NCBI GenBank assembly: GCA_003833135.1
Contig: QZLH01000751.1
Span: 4,020 to 62,061 of the forward strand
Direction of reading: 5' to 3'
Length of the DNA: 58,042 nucleotides
Source of the DNA: Oehlia diaphana
Lineage: Eukaryota > Glomeromycota > Glomeromycetes > Glomerales > Glomeraceae
The notes under the pieces are model-generated. The model was not told the origin of the DNA. It made no database searches and saw only the letters and a program-made list of their open reading frames with translations. Within the stretch, counting starts at the first letter, position 1, and each line of letters opens with the position of its first letter. Position numbers and translations under genes: made by a program. This document shows, piece by piece, positions 9,100 to 26,830 of the stretch.

Positions 9100-11777
9100 T
9101 TATGGATCAAATAATTTAATTAACCCTTTCTTGTTAACTTTTCCCATAGCATTCTTAGGTAACTCTTGAACAATTTTTAATAAACTAGGTATTTTATATT
9201 TAGCCAATTTATCTTTAAGAAATTCTTTTAATATATTTAGATCCATCATAACGTCCTAATAATCAAAAATTTTTAATTTAGATAAATAAAAATATTTCTA
9301 TATATTTATATATTTTCCTTTAACATTTACCTTATTTTTTAATACAATTACAGCACCAATTCTCTGTCCCCATTCTGGATCTTCAACTCCTAAAACACTA
9401 ATATCTAATATATTTGGATGTGACAATAATACTCTTTCAATTTCCAACGCAGAAATTTTATATCCACCAGATTTAATAATATCAACACTTTTTCTTCCAA
9501 GTATTTTATATACTTTTTCTTTTTCGGTTATGATTGCTATGTCACCTGTTTTAAACCATCCATCTTGTGTAAATTCTTTTTGTGTAGCTTCAGGTTTATT
9601 CCAATATCTATTAATAAAAAAAGATTTAATAACATATTAATTAATATAAATATAAATTATTTGGCACACTTACTCTTTAAATACATTTTGTCCTTTGATC
9701 TGAATTTCGCCTGGTGTTTCGGTTAAGTTGGTAACATCTCCATCATCTTCAGAAATTAATCTTACTTGAACATTTGGTAAGGGTAGTCCAACACATCCCT
9801 ATAAATAATTCCAATAAATATGATTCGATTTTTCTTTGAATAAATAGGTATTGGGTAAGGATTAAATTATGAATTCGGTTGATATGTTTATTTATCTCCT
9901 TTCATCTCCCAACTGACACGCTGTTCATGCGATAAAAATTTTCAGATACCGACAAATACTTAACATCTAAAAATACCCGCCACTTCCAAAATATCAGTTC
10001 AACTTACATGAACTTACAATTAATTATAAGGATAATAAAAAAATATTTTATTTTACCTCAAATCTTTTATCTTCATCATATTCATGACTCAAAGCCATTC
10101 CTACTTCACTCATCCCATATCTTTCTAAAAGTATTTGTCCACCACTAATTTCTTTCCAAGTATTTCTAAGTGGAGTGGGTAAAGCAGCTGATCCCGAAAT
10201 CATCAATCTAAATTGTGAACAAGATTCTGTAGCTTTAGATTTCAATTCATCAGACATATTATCATTATAATATTGAATTAATTTTGCTGCAAAAATGAGA
10301 AACAATAAAAATTATTAAATTTTACTTTATTGAAAATAATTTCAGAATAATAATGTACTTTACAATAAATTGTGGGAACGGCCATAAATAATGAAAGATT
10401 TCTTTCAGGACTCATCCATCTATTCCATACTTCAGCTGCATCAAATTTCGGTAACATTTCAACAGTAGCTCCTGCATAAATAGCACATGTAAGTGCCTAG
10501 GTAAGTATGTCACGTAAGATATAGTAAGATATACAGTATAAACCTTCTATTAACTAAACCAATTATAAAGATTTACTTTAACTTACATTTAATATTCCCT
10601 AAGTGGAAAAAAAAATAATAAATTAAATAAATAAGATATTCTAAATAATTAAATTTAATCATCAAAAAGTACTTACGTGTAAATGATGTAAAGGTAATAC
10701 GTGCAATATTCTATCTTTTTCGCTCCATCTCCAAGCTTCAATAAGTGATAAAACTTGAGCATTTATATTTGAATGTGTCGACACGACTCCTTTTGGTTTC
10801 CCTATAACGTGTGTGTATATATAACTATTTAGAAAATATACATACATATATAATTAATTAATTAATTTAAATAATTTATTAATTACCTGTAGTTCCACTG
10901 GTGTATATGATTAAAGCTTTACGTGATTCTTCCATAGGAATTAACGATGGAGCCTAAATAATTAGATAAATTCTATAATTAATTTAATTAATTTATTAAA
11001 AAATTAATTATCTAAAACCTTTAATATCCACAGCTCTTGATTCCCAATACAAACTCTGTACCCTATAATTTATTCCATCAAAATCACTATATTTTTCATT
11101 TTTATCTCCAACTAATATAAGATCATTTATTCCCGCGTCTTTAGTCACATCTTTTATTTTATCATAAAAATCTGGATGTGTAATAACTGTAGATGCTTGA
11201 GAATCCTTCAATACATATAAAAGTTCAGATTGAGGATGCGTTGTACCTAATAATAAAATTAAAAATAAGAAACACAAATAATTTAAATAATTTATTTTTT
11301 TTTTTTAAAAAAAAAAAAATTGATAACTTACATAAAGGAACAGCAATTCCTCCAGCTGACCAAATTGACCATTGAGATACAACATAATCATATCCATTTG
11401 GACATAAAAATGCTACACATTTCTCATTTAAATTTTGATTAAAAGATTTTTTTAATAAATTATTTCTAAATGATGATATATCAGAAACCAAATTTTGGTA
11501 AGAATGAGAAGTATTTGATTTTACATCAACAAAAACAGGTTTTTGCAAAGATTGTGTTTCTGCATGTTTAAGAAGTTTTGTAAATATTGGAATTGAAGGT
11601 AAATCTATTTTCCCGAGAGATAAAAAAACGAGTAAAGATTAGAACTAAAAAAAAAACTAAATAAAATATCGATAACTTACAATTATTGTTTTGACCTGAG
11701 GTGTAAAATCTACAATATTTTGAAATTAGGGAAGAAAGGAATTTATTGTAATAATTGTTAGAATAATGAATAATCAT
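9100..11777 (-). CDS. ACSF3: Malonyl-CoA synthetase, ACSF3 type (559 aa, 11 exons)
   Basis: AMP-forming acyl-CoA synthetase that by family makes malonyl-CoA from malonate, ATP and CoA, probably in mitochondria. Model (high to low): 11681-11777, 11332-11604, 11062-11246, 10887-10953, 10677-10801, 10587-10598, 10364-10496, 10057-10286, 9674-9798, 9331-9607, 9100-9255; 1,680 nt. Visible motifs: P-loop YTSGTTGKPKG (about 202-212), [66 protein letters not shown] and the catalytic lysine in [11 protein letters not shown] (K547). The order and wording fit ACSF3 rather than 4-coumarate or acetate ligases. The N-terminus ([20 protein letters not shown]) is hydroxylated, basic and acid-free, like a presequence. 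Exon 6 is only 12 nt (GILN). The donor of exon 3 was chosen by frame; AAAG/GT at 11025 would break it. A 340-bp spacer separates it from the divergent F-box gene. Confidence 0.9.
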
Positions 11778-12117
11778 GATTAAGGCGTAAAAAAAATTGA
11801 TTACCCAAGATTTCTATTCACCTATGTGAGCTGTGATGTTTAAGGGGGCGTGAAAAATGTTTTTTTCACCACTAACATTTTATGCAGGTCACGTGGGGTA
11901 AAAATCTCTGGGGAAGATATGGTTAAGTGGCGCAATCATATGACTCATGATAATATATCATAATGTCATAGTCGTATTGAAATCGTTTATACATACATTC
12001 ATTATTATACAATTTTTTAACTAAATTTCGCTAATAAATTCATTCATTTTCATTTTCATTTTCCAAACAATCTTCTCTCTCTACTTCACAGAAATTGAAA
12101 AAAATCATTCTTTTATA
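11778..12117. promoter_or_regulatory. Divergent promoter region with CACGTG
   Basis: The 340 bp between the start codons of the minus-strand ACSF3-type gene and the plus-strand F-box gene must hold both promoters. It contains a CACGTG box (GTCACGTGGGG near 11888) and TGGCGCAA (about 11933). CACGTG is the site of Cbf1-type bHLH factors in fungi; binding here is inferred only. The F-box side ends in a pyrimidine-rich leader (CTTCTCTCTCTACTTC) before its ATG. Confidence 0.4.
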
Positions 12118-12771
12118 ATGTTGGATTATTTACCCAATGAACTTATTATTGAAACATTCACATATGTATTATATTCTACAAGGTATGAATTAAATTATGA
12201 TATTTTTTAATTTTATTAACAAAAATTAATTAATTTTTTTTACAAAAAGTTATAAAGAACTTGCAAGTTTAAGAAGGACAAACAAACGATGGAGAGATTG
12301 TATAAATTTTGTAATACGAAATGAAATAATAGCAACATATGGATTGGGAAAAAAATGGTGGTGTTGGGTAAGTATCAAATTAATTTTAATTTTCTTTGAT
12401 CATAAAAAAAAACATTTTTAATTAATTTCATATTATTTGACAAGGTTAAAATATTATATTCTGGCGAAGGGGGATTTTATACGCATAATAATCCAGTATC
12501 ATTTGATTGCATAGATAATACATTTTGTTTTAAAGTATCAGAAAAATTATTTTATCCCAGAAAAATTCGAAAAATTGCGGTAGAATTTTGTAATAATAAA
12601 GTTTATTATTGTTCAGAAATTATTATTAAAGTAAATAACATAAAGAATAAACAAGTTCATAAGAATGATTCTGGAAGTGTACATTTTGTTAATAATAAAG
12701 AGATTGGAGAGATTAAATTGGATTATATTAAGGTCAAAGATAATATTTTGTTTAGTAGAGTTAGATTATAA
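12118..12771 (+). CDS. Small F-box protein (169 aa, 3 exons)
   Basis: Exons 12118-12182, 12250-12367 and 12445-12771 join in frame to 510 nt. The protein begins MLDYLPNELIIETFTYVLYS and continues YKELASLRRTNKRWRDCINF: the LP.E.I....Y.......LR.T.KRW pattern of an F-box across residues 4-45. The remainder (GKKWWCWVKILYSGEGGFYT onward) has no repeat domain that I recognise and may be the substrate-binding part. F-box proteins bridge Skp1-Cul1 ubiquitin ligases to targets; this role is from family knowledge. F-box genes are abundant in these fungi. Starts at the only ATG before the motif. The downstream HIG1 gene follows after 385 bp on the same strand. Confidence 0.8.
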
Positions 12772-13156
12772 TATTATTGTTGAAAATCACGTGGATTTTA
12801 GTTTATTATGTAAATTCCTCAATCAACATTACGCCTTACTTAGTACCTATAAATTTTTTAATTAGATTAAATTAACATAAGATCAACATTAATAAATCCA
12901 AATATAATAAGTTAATAAATTACCTTTCACAAAAAAAAAAAGTTTTTTCACGATCTTTTTTTTTTTTTATTTTTAAACTTTAATTGTGCATAAAAACATT
13001 TCATTTCGGAAATTTTTTCTCGAAAGATCTATATTTGATATAAATAGAAAAAGTTCTTTACTTTAAAGAGAAGAATAATAAATAATTTTTACGTTATTTA
13101 TGATCAAATAATTCGATTATTTATTTATTTATTTTCTCCCTTTTTTTGGACATATA

Positions 13157-13518
13157 ATGTCTCAACAAACAAATTCATCATCATCTAATGCACAAACACA
13201 AATTAAATATGAATCTTTAAATCGTAGAATTATAAGGAAATTTGAGGAACAACCATTAATTCCAATTGGTATTATAATATTTATTTCTTATTATATTCTT
13301 ATGTTATAATTTATTTACTTAAATTGAATGATTTAGGAATGTTTGCAACAGTATTTGCATTAGTTGGAGCAACAGTAGGATTTACTAGAGGAGATTCAAC
13401 TACTATGCAACGATTTTTAAGATTTAGAGTAGCAGCTCAAGGATTTACTGTTGTAGCATTAGCTGGCGCTCCAATTTATTATCAAATTAATCGTTATATT
13501 AAAAAGAATCAAAATTAG
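13157..13518 (+). CDS. RCF1: HIG1-domain respiratory supercomplex factor (Rcf1-like, 97 aa)
   Basis: Exons 13157-13268 and 13337-13518 (intron GTATTA..TTTAG) give 97 residues. The core matches the HIG1 family: FEEQPLIPIGMFATVFALVG, then a glycine-rich turn TRGD, MQRFLRFRVAAQGFTVVALA and a second hydrophobic stretch. The QRxxRxRVxAQGxT motif is characteristic of the yeast Rcf1/HIGD2 branch. The family sits in the mitochondrial inner membrane with two membrane segments (here about residues 36-54 and 70-88) and helps assemble and stabilise cytochrome bc1-oxidase supercomplexes. Length is shorter than yeast Rcf1 (about 159 aa) and closer to animal HIGD proteins; no C-terminal extension is present. 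Confidence 0.92.
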
Positions 13519-14651
13519 TTTAGGAAAGGATGTGTTTTGGACTATATGACTAGGAGATTATATTATTTTTTGTATAATCAAAAAATTTTTATTTTTTATT
13601 AAATATTCTGTTGGATATGTCATATACATGTGGCGCAATACATTAATTTATATTATAAACTGACCGCACCACTCAGCGAGATTGTTGAAGGGGGCAGTGT
13701 AAGAAAAACACAGTAATAACAAATACGCCATCAAGAATGAATTCACCAATCAACAAACGAATAAATTTTTAGTGGATAGGTCGTCAAATTCTCAAAATTC
13801 TCAAAATTCTTTCTTCAAATTCCTTGATAAATTTTAACACTTTTTCTTTTTTTTTTTCTTTCCATAATAAATCAATTTGATCCGATTTATTATGAAAATA
13901 ATTCAATTAAAAAAGAAAATTAATTATTTTCCAGCAAAAATCAAAATAAAAGCATATAATCAGATCGATAAAGAGTTATAGGAATTATGAATTTCGAAAT
14001 TTCAAAATTCGAAAATTTTTGAAGATTCCATGATCCACTGTTCAATTTCCGGAAAAGTTATGAAAAGTTATGTAATGATCATCCATTCGTACTATTTAAG
14101 TATTAATAAATTAGAAACATTTCTTCGAAATAATTTTTTCTTTTTAGAAATAATAAATGCTTATAGGGATAAAATAAAATTCAAACGCGACTGGACAGAC
14201 TATAACATGCTTTTTTTTTTTTAATATTTACCTAATACATATAACAATGGTTTATTTAATCTTTTTTTTTTTTCTTAATAATATTATGATATGATTAATG
14301 ACATTTTTATTACGTCAATATCATTTTTGTAACTATTTTAGGTTGGAGGGCTGTAATTTTATTTAAATAATATTTAAATGTTAAAGCCATGAATACAATG
14401 AAAAAACAATAATCTTGCGCATTTTCGGTTAATTTCAAATTAAAATTATTTGATCATTATTTATCTTGCGCCACGATAGGGGATTAATTCATACCATTTA
14501 TATAAAACATATATATTAAAAAAAGGTGTTTTCTCGTTTGGAATCTCGCGAAAAAAAAAAATTAAATTTTTTTTTTCCAAATTCGAATAAATAATAACAA
14601 TAATAATTATTAATAATAATTCATTAAATTAAATTATATTTCTCTTTAATA
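13519..14651. other. Spacer upstream of the ion-channel-like gene
   Basis: No gene seen; the open frame at 14030-14224 ends in a poly-T run and has no domain. The word TGGCGCAA occurs near 13632 and its reverse complement TTGCGCCA near 14466. The last ~70 bp before 14652 are a poly-A then AATAAT-rich leader. Confidence 0.5.
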
Positions 14652-17600
14652 ATGGAAAAGGAAAAGGAAATGGAAGTACCTTTAATTATTGTAGAACCAA
14701 ATGATGAAAATATAGGAATTAACTTACAAAGATCATCACGAGGCTTTGAAAATTATTATTTGAATAATAATTTACCACCACATAATTCAAAAAAAATTAC
14801 AAAAATTGTTTGCTCATCAGATACAAATTACGTTGTCACGTTTAGTGAAGAAGATAAATCAATTCATGGTTGGCCTATTCATGATGATGATTTTGAAGAT
14901 GAAAAAGAAGGGAAAAGTGGGAAAGAAATACGTTATAATTCTAGATTTCAAAAAGAAGAATTATCTGATTTGTTAATGGTTAGTAACGATAGATACGCTT
15001 TAGTTAGGATTTCTAAAAAGGAGCAAGATGAATTCAGTAAGTTATAAAATATTATGAATTTTTATAATTTTTTTTTTTTTTTTACGATTTTATTTATACA
15101 CTTTTACCTTTTTTTACCCTTTTTTCAGGAATCGTTAAATTGGATGAAAAGGAAAATGAGATATTTTATGTTAAAGGAAATCCTGCTTATGATCAAGGAA
15201 CGTTCATATCTTCAAATAATGATTTTTTTATCATTTACAAAAAAGAATTGGAGGCTTACGTTTATCATACCAGTCAAGTTATTGTTAATAAACGAGAAAT
15301 GAATAATGAATATAATAGAGATATTACCACCATTTGGCAAATAAAATCAAAGTATAAATTCGTATTTCCTCAACAATTTTGGCAAAAAGAAATAAGACCA
15401 CCCATAGGATTTTTTTTAACACCCGAAAAACTATTTTTAACATATAAAGGATCAAATATATTGTCACAATGGGATTTATCTTCAATGACATTTGAAAAAC
15501 AATATTTATTAGAATTAAATAAAAGGAATATACATCCTGCCACGAAAGTAGATGATGATATTTTTGAACTTAAACAGACTATGGTTGTTGATGGTTCCAA
15601 AAAAAATATTATGGCCATTCATGGTTATAGTACATTTAATTATGAACATCAAATTTTAGTTTATAGTATGGTGACGGAATTTAAAATTTCGTCATATACA
15701 AGTAAGTATTTCATATAAAATAACGTTATATTTTATATTTTATATAATATAATTCTTTATTTTTTTACATTAATTTTGTCTTATAGTACCTTCGGAGAAT
15801 TCAACTTCGAATATCTCAATTGTTGGCACGAGTAAGAATGATGGAGGTTTATTAATTTATGGATTTAATGGCGAAGGGAAACCAGAATATTTTTTACATG
15901 ATCTCAATGACCTTGACTTTTGCGAAAATGCTGAAACGATTTCTAGTATTATACCAGATCAAGTAGATGCTCAATTAGTCGTTAATAAGGAATTAAGTGA
16001 TAAAATTGTTATCGCAAAAGATAGTAAATTAATAGTTTACAATATCAGCGAGGAAGAATTGAAAGTGTTACGAGATAGATTGAAATTAAAAAAATTAAAA
16101 AAAGATCAATCTGATAAAGCTTTTAAATATTATCCTTATCCTTATCCTTCGTCTATTGTAAAAACAATATTAGAAATGCTTGAAGGTTTAGATTGGAATA
16201 GATCTGCCGATCTTCCAGCAGAGTACATGTGCAAAGAATTAGATAGTATTAAATGGAGCGTTAATCATTGGAAAAAAACGGGGAAAACTGCTATTAAAGT
16301 GTCAGAATTGACATATGTTGATAATGAATCTGGTAAAAAATTCTGTGAATGGAAAGAACTTGATGAATTTAAATATTTTCCGCCTAGAGAAATTTTTGTT
16401 TTTGCATGTAGATGTATTGAAAATGGAGATTTAATTATGATCACAAAACAAGGAATTAGAATTTTTACAATTATTCAACCTTCAAAGAAAATTAAAATGA
16501 GATACTTTTGGGATAATGATCGTTGGAGAGAAATTTGGAAATCTTCAAATAAACTTGAAAAACCTTTTGATTTTGAACAAGTAAAAGTTGAATTGTCTCG
16601 AAGACGTAATAAACTTCCTCCTTTAGATATTACTAGATTAATTGAATTATATGAAACCTTTTATGTAGAAAATAATTATAGAATTTGGCCTTTTAAAGAT
16701 TTATTAAGAAATTACTTACAAGATACTACAACACTCGCAAAATATGGAAAAAAAATTTTATATAAGGCGATTGATGCGAAAAAAGGGAATATTGTAGAAC
16801 TTATTTGTAATATGTGTTTAAACTTTCTTGAAAAAGATTCGGATAATTTTTATTTACTAAGAATTATCGTTAAATGTTTACCTAAATTACAACAAAATTA
16901 TCCTGAAATTGTAGCAGAATTTATGGCAAAATCCTCAATGATATTGGATCATCAATGTTTTATAGTTACTAATTCTGAGTATACTCTTATTCATGGTTAT
17001 TCGAGGGATGTTATGATTTACGAAAAAAATACTTTTTGGGATCATTATCATCAAATTCAATTTTTTTATTATAAAATTTATAATACTATAAAAAATATAA
17101 TAGAAACTATATCAGGAGGAGAAGAAGAAGAAAAATTTGGTATTCCAGTAGTTGTATTTTTAATTCCTCTTTATAAATTTTCTAGTTTTTCAACAAATTT
17201 TGATTTATATCATGATATTTATAAACCGAAATCTAATGCTTTTGTTGATATGCATTATCCTGCTTTTTATAAAGAATGGAATGCTGAAGCTTTATTAAAT
17301 TTTAAATGGCATACTTATGGAAAATATTATTATTACACTCATTGGACTTGGTTTCTTATATATTTATTGATGTTTGCCATTGGTACAACTGCTTCTTCAT
17401 CCGTTTTATCTACGGGAATGAGAAATATTCTTCTTAGTGCCAGTATCATTATTGGATTTGTATTTTTATCGTTTGAAATCAGAGATTTTTTTTGGAGGCC
17501 AAGAAAATATTTAAAGAATTTTTGGAATTTATTTGGTATGACAATTATTCTTATATTTTTTTCATTATTTTTGAAATGAATATTAAAAATATAAATTTCT

Positions 17601-18965
17601 TTTTCTTTTTTTTTAGATTGTGGGGCATATTTATTTCCAATAGTAACTTCAATGTATTGGTTAAAATATGGTAAACCACCTTTATGGTTACCAACATTTT
17701 CAAATTTATTAGTAGATTTAAAATTTTTATTATTTTTTAGAGTATTTGAATCATATGGTCGATATTTTGCTATTATGTTAGGAGTAGCAAAACACGTTTT
17801 CTCTTTTGTAATGATATTATTTATTATAATAATTAGTTTTGCTCACGCATTCTATATTTTATTAACTCCACAACAAGATATTAATTTAAGTTCACCAGTT
17901 ATAAACAATGATAGGAATAACCCTTGGTTATTAACTGATCAATATTATCAAATTAACTCTGATGGAAGTTATAGTAAAAGTCCTGTACTCGTAAGACAAC
18001 CTGATAGTTCTACTAATATGTTTGCTTGGCCTCAAACTTCTTTATTGGCTATGTATTTATTACTTACAGGTATATTGATCTTTATTATTATTATTATTAT
18101 TATTATTTTATTATTCTTGATTATTAATATATTTATTCATGTTTTTTCTTTTTAGGGGATTCAAGTTCATTATCGGCATTTCCTTATTTAGAACGTCATT
18201 CTTTGGCCGTTTTAACAATAACGTTTAGTTTTTTTACCGTTGTTTATTTAATGAATTTATTTATTGGATTATTAAATAATGCTATTGAAGTAAATAATGA
18301 TCATGCTAATTATTTAATTGAAAAATCTAGAGTATGTATTATTTTTTTAAAAAAAAGGTTTTTTTAAATTTTATCATCATTTATTATTATTATTTAAAAC
18401 ATGTATTTTAATCTTTAATTCTATTCTATTTAGATTATAGGAGAGATTGAATTATTTCATTTATTTCCACATCAAAGAAGATGGAGGACTTGGTTTCCTG
18501 ATGTAATGTAAGTAAAAATTATTTTAAACAAAAAAAAAAATTTTTTATTTCTACCATTTTGTATATTTTTACATATTTTTACATATTATATATATATATA
18601 TATTATTTATTTATTTAACTTTTATTATTACTAGTTATTATGAAGTTCCAGTCGATGAAGTCAGGAAACAAATTCACCAATTAGATAGTACTGCACGATC
18701 ATCATCAAATTACAGTCCTATAATAAGTTCAAGATTAAGAGATATAGTTGATGTTCCTAAATCTTATAATCAACAACAACAAGATTTATTAAGTGAATTT
18801 GAAGCTATAAATAGTTTCTTGAAAAAGATAAATGGTGAAGGAATTCACAGACAATTTAGTATTTCAAGCATAGGAAATACTTCCAAATTTTTCAAACCGG
18901 GAACACCTGGAACACGTGATATCAAAACTTATTTTAATGATCCCGATGGAACCTACATTGATTAG
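14652..18965 (+). CDS. Ion-transport-domain (TRP-like) protein, 1,246 aa, 7 exons
   Basis: Exons 14652-15036, 15129-15701, 15787-17535, 17617-18069, 18156-18331, 18434-18507 and 18635-18965 join in frame (3,741 nt). Residues 1 to about 430 carry short alternating hydrophobic/charged stretches that look like an irregular beta-propeller (for example IHGWPIHDDDFED and LSQWDLSSMTFEKQ). A long middle part follows without a domain I can name. From about residue 835 come at least five hydrophobic spans: WTWFLIYLLMFAIGTTA, NILLSASIIIGFVFLSFEI, the CGAYLFPIVTSMYW span, VFSFVMILFIIIISFAHAFY, and, after a pore-like re-entrant segment LLAMYLLLTGDSSSLSAFPY, the span FFTVVYLMNLFIGLLNNAI. That order fits the six-helix cation channel fold of the TRP/polycystin type. 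The cytosolic tail is Ser-rich. Ion selectivity cannot be read from sequence. Confidence 0.8.
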
Positions 18966-19403
18966 ATCAGTGATTTTTTTTTTTAATTAATAGATTTTTA
19001 TTTTTTTTATTTATTTATTTATTTTTAAAAAAGATACATTTTTGAAATAATCTTGCTACTCAAAGAAAAAATAATACTAAAATAAAAATTATTGTCTAGA
19101 GAAATAAGAGAAAATTAAAAGTTAAATAAAACATTTTATCAATGATTTAATATACTGTATGTACATATTTAAATTAACTTGAATGAAATTTATTGTTTAC
19201 AATTAATTTTTTTTTTTTTTATGTTTATACTAATTCTAACATTGTTAATTAATGAAATGCGATAATAAAGTAGCAATTTTTATGATGAAAAACTTTTCAC
19301 TAGTAATTAATTACAATGTATTCATCGCACGATATTTATTATTCTAATATCAAAAAGTCCTCGATCAAAATATTGATTACTCCATTCTAACCAATGTCCT
19401 TAA
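18966..19403. other. Convergent 3' spacer
   Basis: About 440 bp between the stop codons of two convergent genes (ion-channel-like, plus; SNF2, minus). AT-rich with poly-T runs and no open frame of note. It should contain both polyadenylation regions; AATAAA-like words are frequent but uninformative in DNA this AT-rich. Confidence 0.5.
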
Positions 19404-24924
<5,521 letters not shown>

Positions 24925-25620
24925 TGGTTGTATGATAATAGATACTAGTAGGGAAAATGTGGGGAAAGTACCGAACTGTTGAAAAATCAGGAATAAAATA
25001 ATTATTCTATAAATAACAATAAAAAATGTCGATCAGTCATAAAAGGTCAAATTGATTTGTCAGCTAATTATAGTACTAGTACCAGTATGAAGTTTTCGCC
25101 GAACTCCGAGCTATCTTTCGATATCCCTATTTAATATCATTGGTTGAAAAATGATTGACAAATTTAAATTTAGGTCGGATCTAAATATAAAATGGAACCT
25201 TGGAGTTGGGTCTGGATTCTGGAACACTTCTGGAACATACTTATTATGTATTTCTTTTTGGTATATAGGATTTTTTGATGAAACGGATGAGTCCGATCCA
25301 GCTGCGTAATTTGATTAAATTAGCAAATTATGAAGATTTGTGCTACAAACAAGAGTGCCTCCATACATACAAACGCTTCATGGTAGATAAGTATCCGTTC
25401 GTTTAGTGTATTATTCTACGTGACGACATTATAAATCCAGCAATGCGTATTCCCTTTGCTTCGAATTACTAACAGTAAGGTTGAATCTACGACGTTGTGC
25501 GAAATTGTGTGATGGAATTGTCGACTAATGTTACGTCTCTTTTAATTGGAGGTACCTATTTGTCATTCATGAAGCTACTATTATTAGAAATTTGATAAAG
25601 TTTTTAAATGTAAAAAGGCA
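24925..25620. other. Upstream region of SNF2 with overlapping small open frames
   Basis: About 25180-25560 is clearly GC-richer than the DNA on either side. It holds three short overlapping plus-strand frames: ATG 25192 (28 codons, MEPWSWVWILEHFWNILIMY...), a frame from 25268 reading GFFDETDESDPAA then stop, and ATG 25278-25406 (42 codons, MKRMSPIQLRNLIKLANYED...). A TACTAACAG branch/acceptor-like word is at about 25468. I cannot decide between a small gene, a noncoding RNA and conserved promoter DNA. Confidence 0.3.
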
Positions 25621-26830
25621 AAAAAAAATATATATATATAATGTAAAAATAAATATTAAAAATATGATATATTTTACTAATTATTTCATTTCATTCACTA
25701 TTACTTTTATTACTACTGTATTAGAAAAATTATTAATAAAATTTTAAATTTGAATTTTTATAGAACCCCTGAATACGAAAATATTACAATTTTGGGATAA
25801 GTAATATAAATATAATTATATACATTTTTACCATTTTAATACTAGAATTTTTGAAAATTTTATCCAAATGCTTTATTCTAAAATTATATTAAATTATCTA
25901 AAAATCTGTTAAAATTATATATGAAACTAAAATTAGATAATTTGACCTTGATTTTCAAAAGTTAAAATAGTTAAATTAGATGTTAAATGATCATCTACAA
26001 TCATTCAAAAAATAATAATAAAAGTATATTGAAATATTTAAGCATTTAAAATTAAAATTTGATAATTTATAACTTTTTAAAAGCTTTAATTAAATAAATT
26101 GAAATGGTAATAAAATTTCACCAATAGTATTAATATTAACTATACTATTTTTATTTAAAATTATTAATGATTTGATTTCAAATTTTTAACAATTAGATTT
26201 ACTTTATTAAAAAAATTCTAAATATATATATATATATTTTTTAAGTTATTGTAATTTGAAATTTATATTATTCTATAATAATCATTTAAAGTCATATAAT
26301 ATAATGTAATTTTAATATTTTTAACTTTAACTTTTAATCCTTTAAACTAAAATATTTTAACTGAAATATTTTAATATTTATATAATAAAAATTTTAACAA
26401 TTTTAAATAATTTCAATATTTTTATAAATTTATTTTTTATTTTTTATTTTTTTTTTATAATTTATTAAATAAAAATATAAAGTAAATAAAAATATATATA
26501 TAATAATAGCTATATATTTATGAATTATAAAATTTAATATTTATAAATACATAATTTATATAAATATAATTAAAGATTTTAATTTAATAATTATATAATA
26601 TATATAAATTTTTTAAAATATTAATTTTTAATAAGTTTATATTTTTATAATAAAATAAATAAATTAATTAAAATTACTTCATATATTATATAATTTTATA
26701 AAAATATAATATCAGCATTTTATTAAAATCTTTATATATATAATTTTTTAAATTTTTAAATTTTTAATTTATAATTTATTTATTAATTTATATAATTATA
26801 TTATATTTATAAAAAAAAATTATTGTCTGA
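25621..26830. other. Extremely AT-rich block
   Basis: About 1.2 kb made almost only of A and T with very few G or C, much of it TATATA and AATTTT words. No coding frame, no clear period. The composition contrasts sharply with the flanks at 25200-25560 and 26830-27000. Confidence 0.8.

Noticed and set aside
11193..11375. Plus-strand frame inside the malonyl-CoA synthetase gene
   Set aside because: Antisense to exons 2-3 and intron 2 of that gene; no independent evidence.
25270..25310. Hammerhead-ribozyme-like core (GAAACGGATGAGTCC)
   Set aside because: The required CTGATGA is CGGATGA here, and no downstream GAAA with pairing stems follows; chance similarity.
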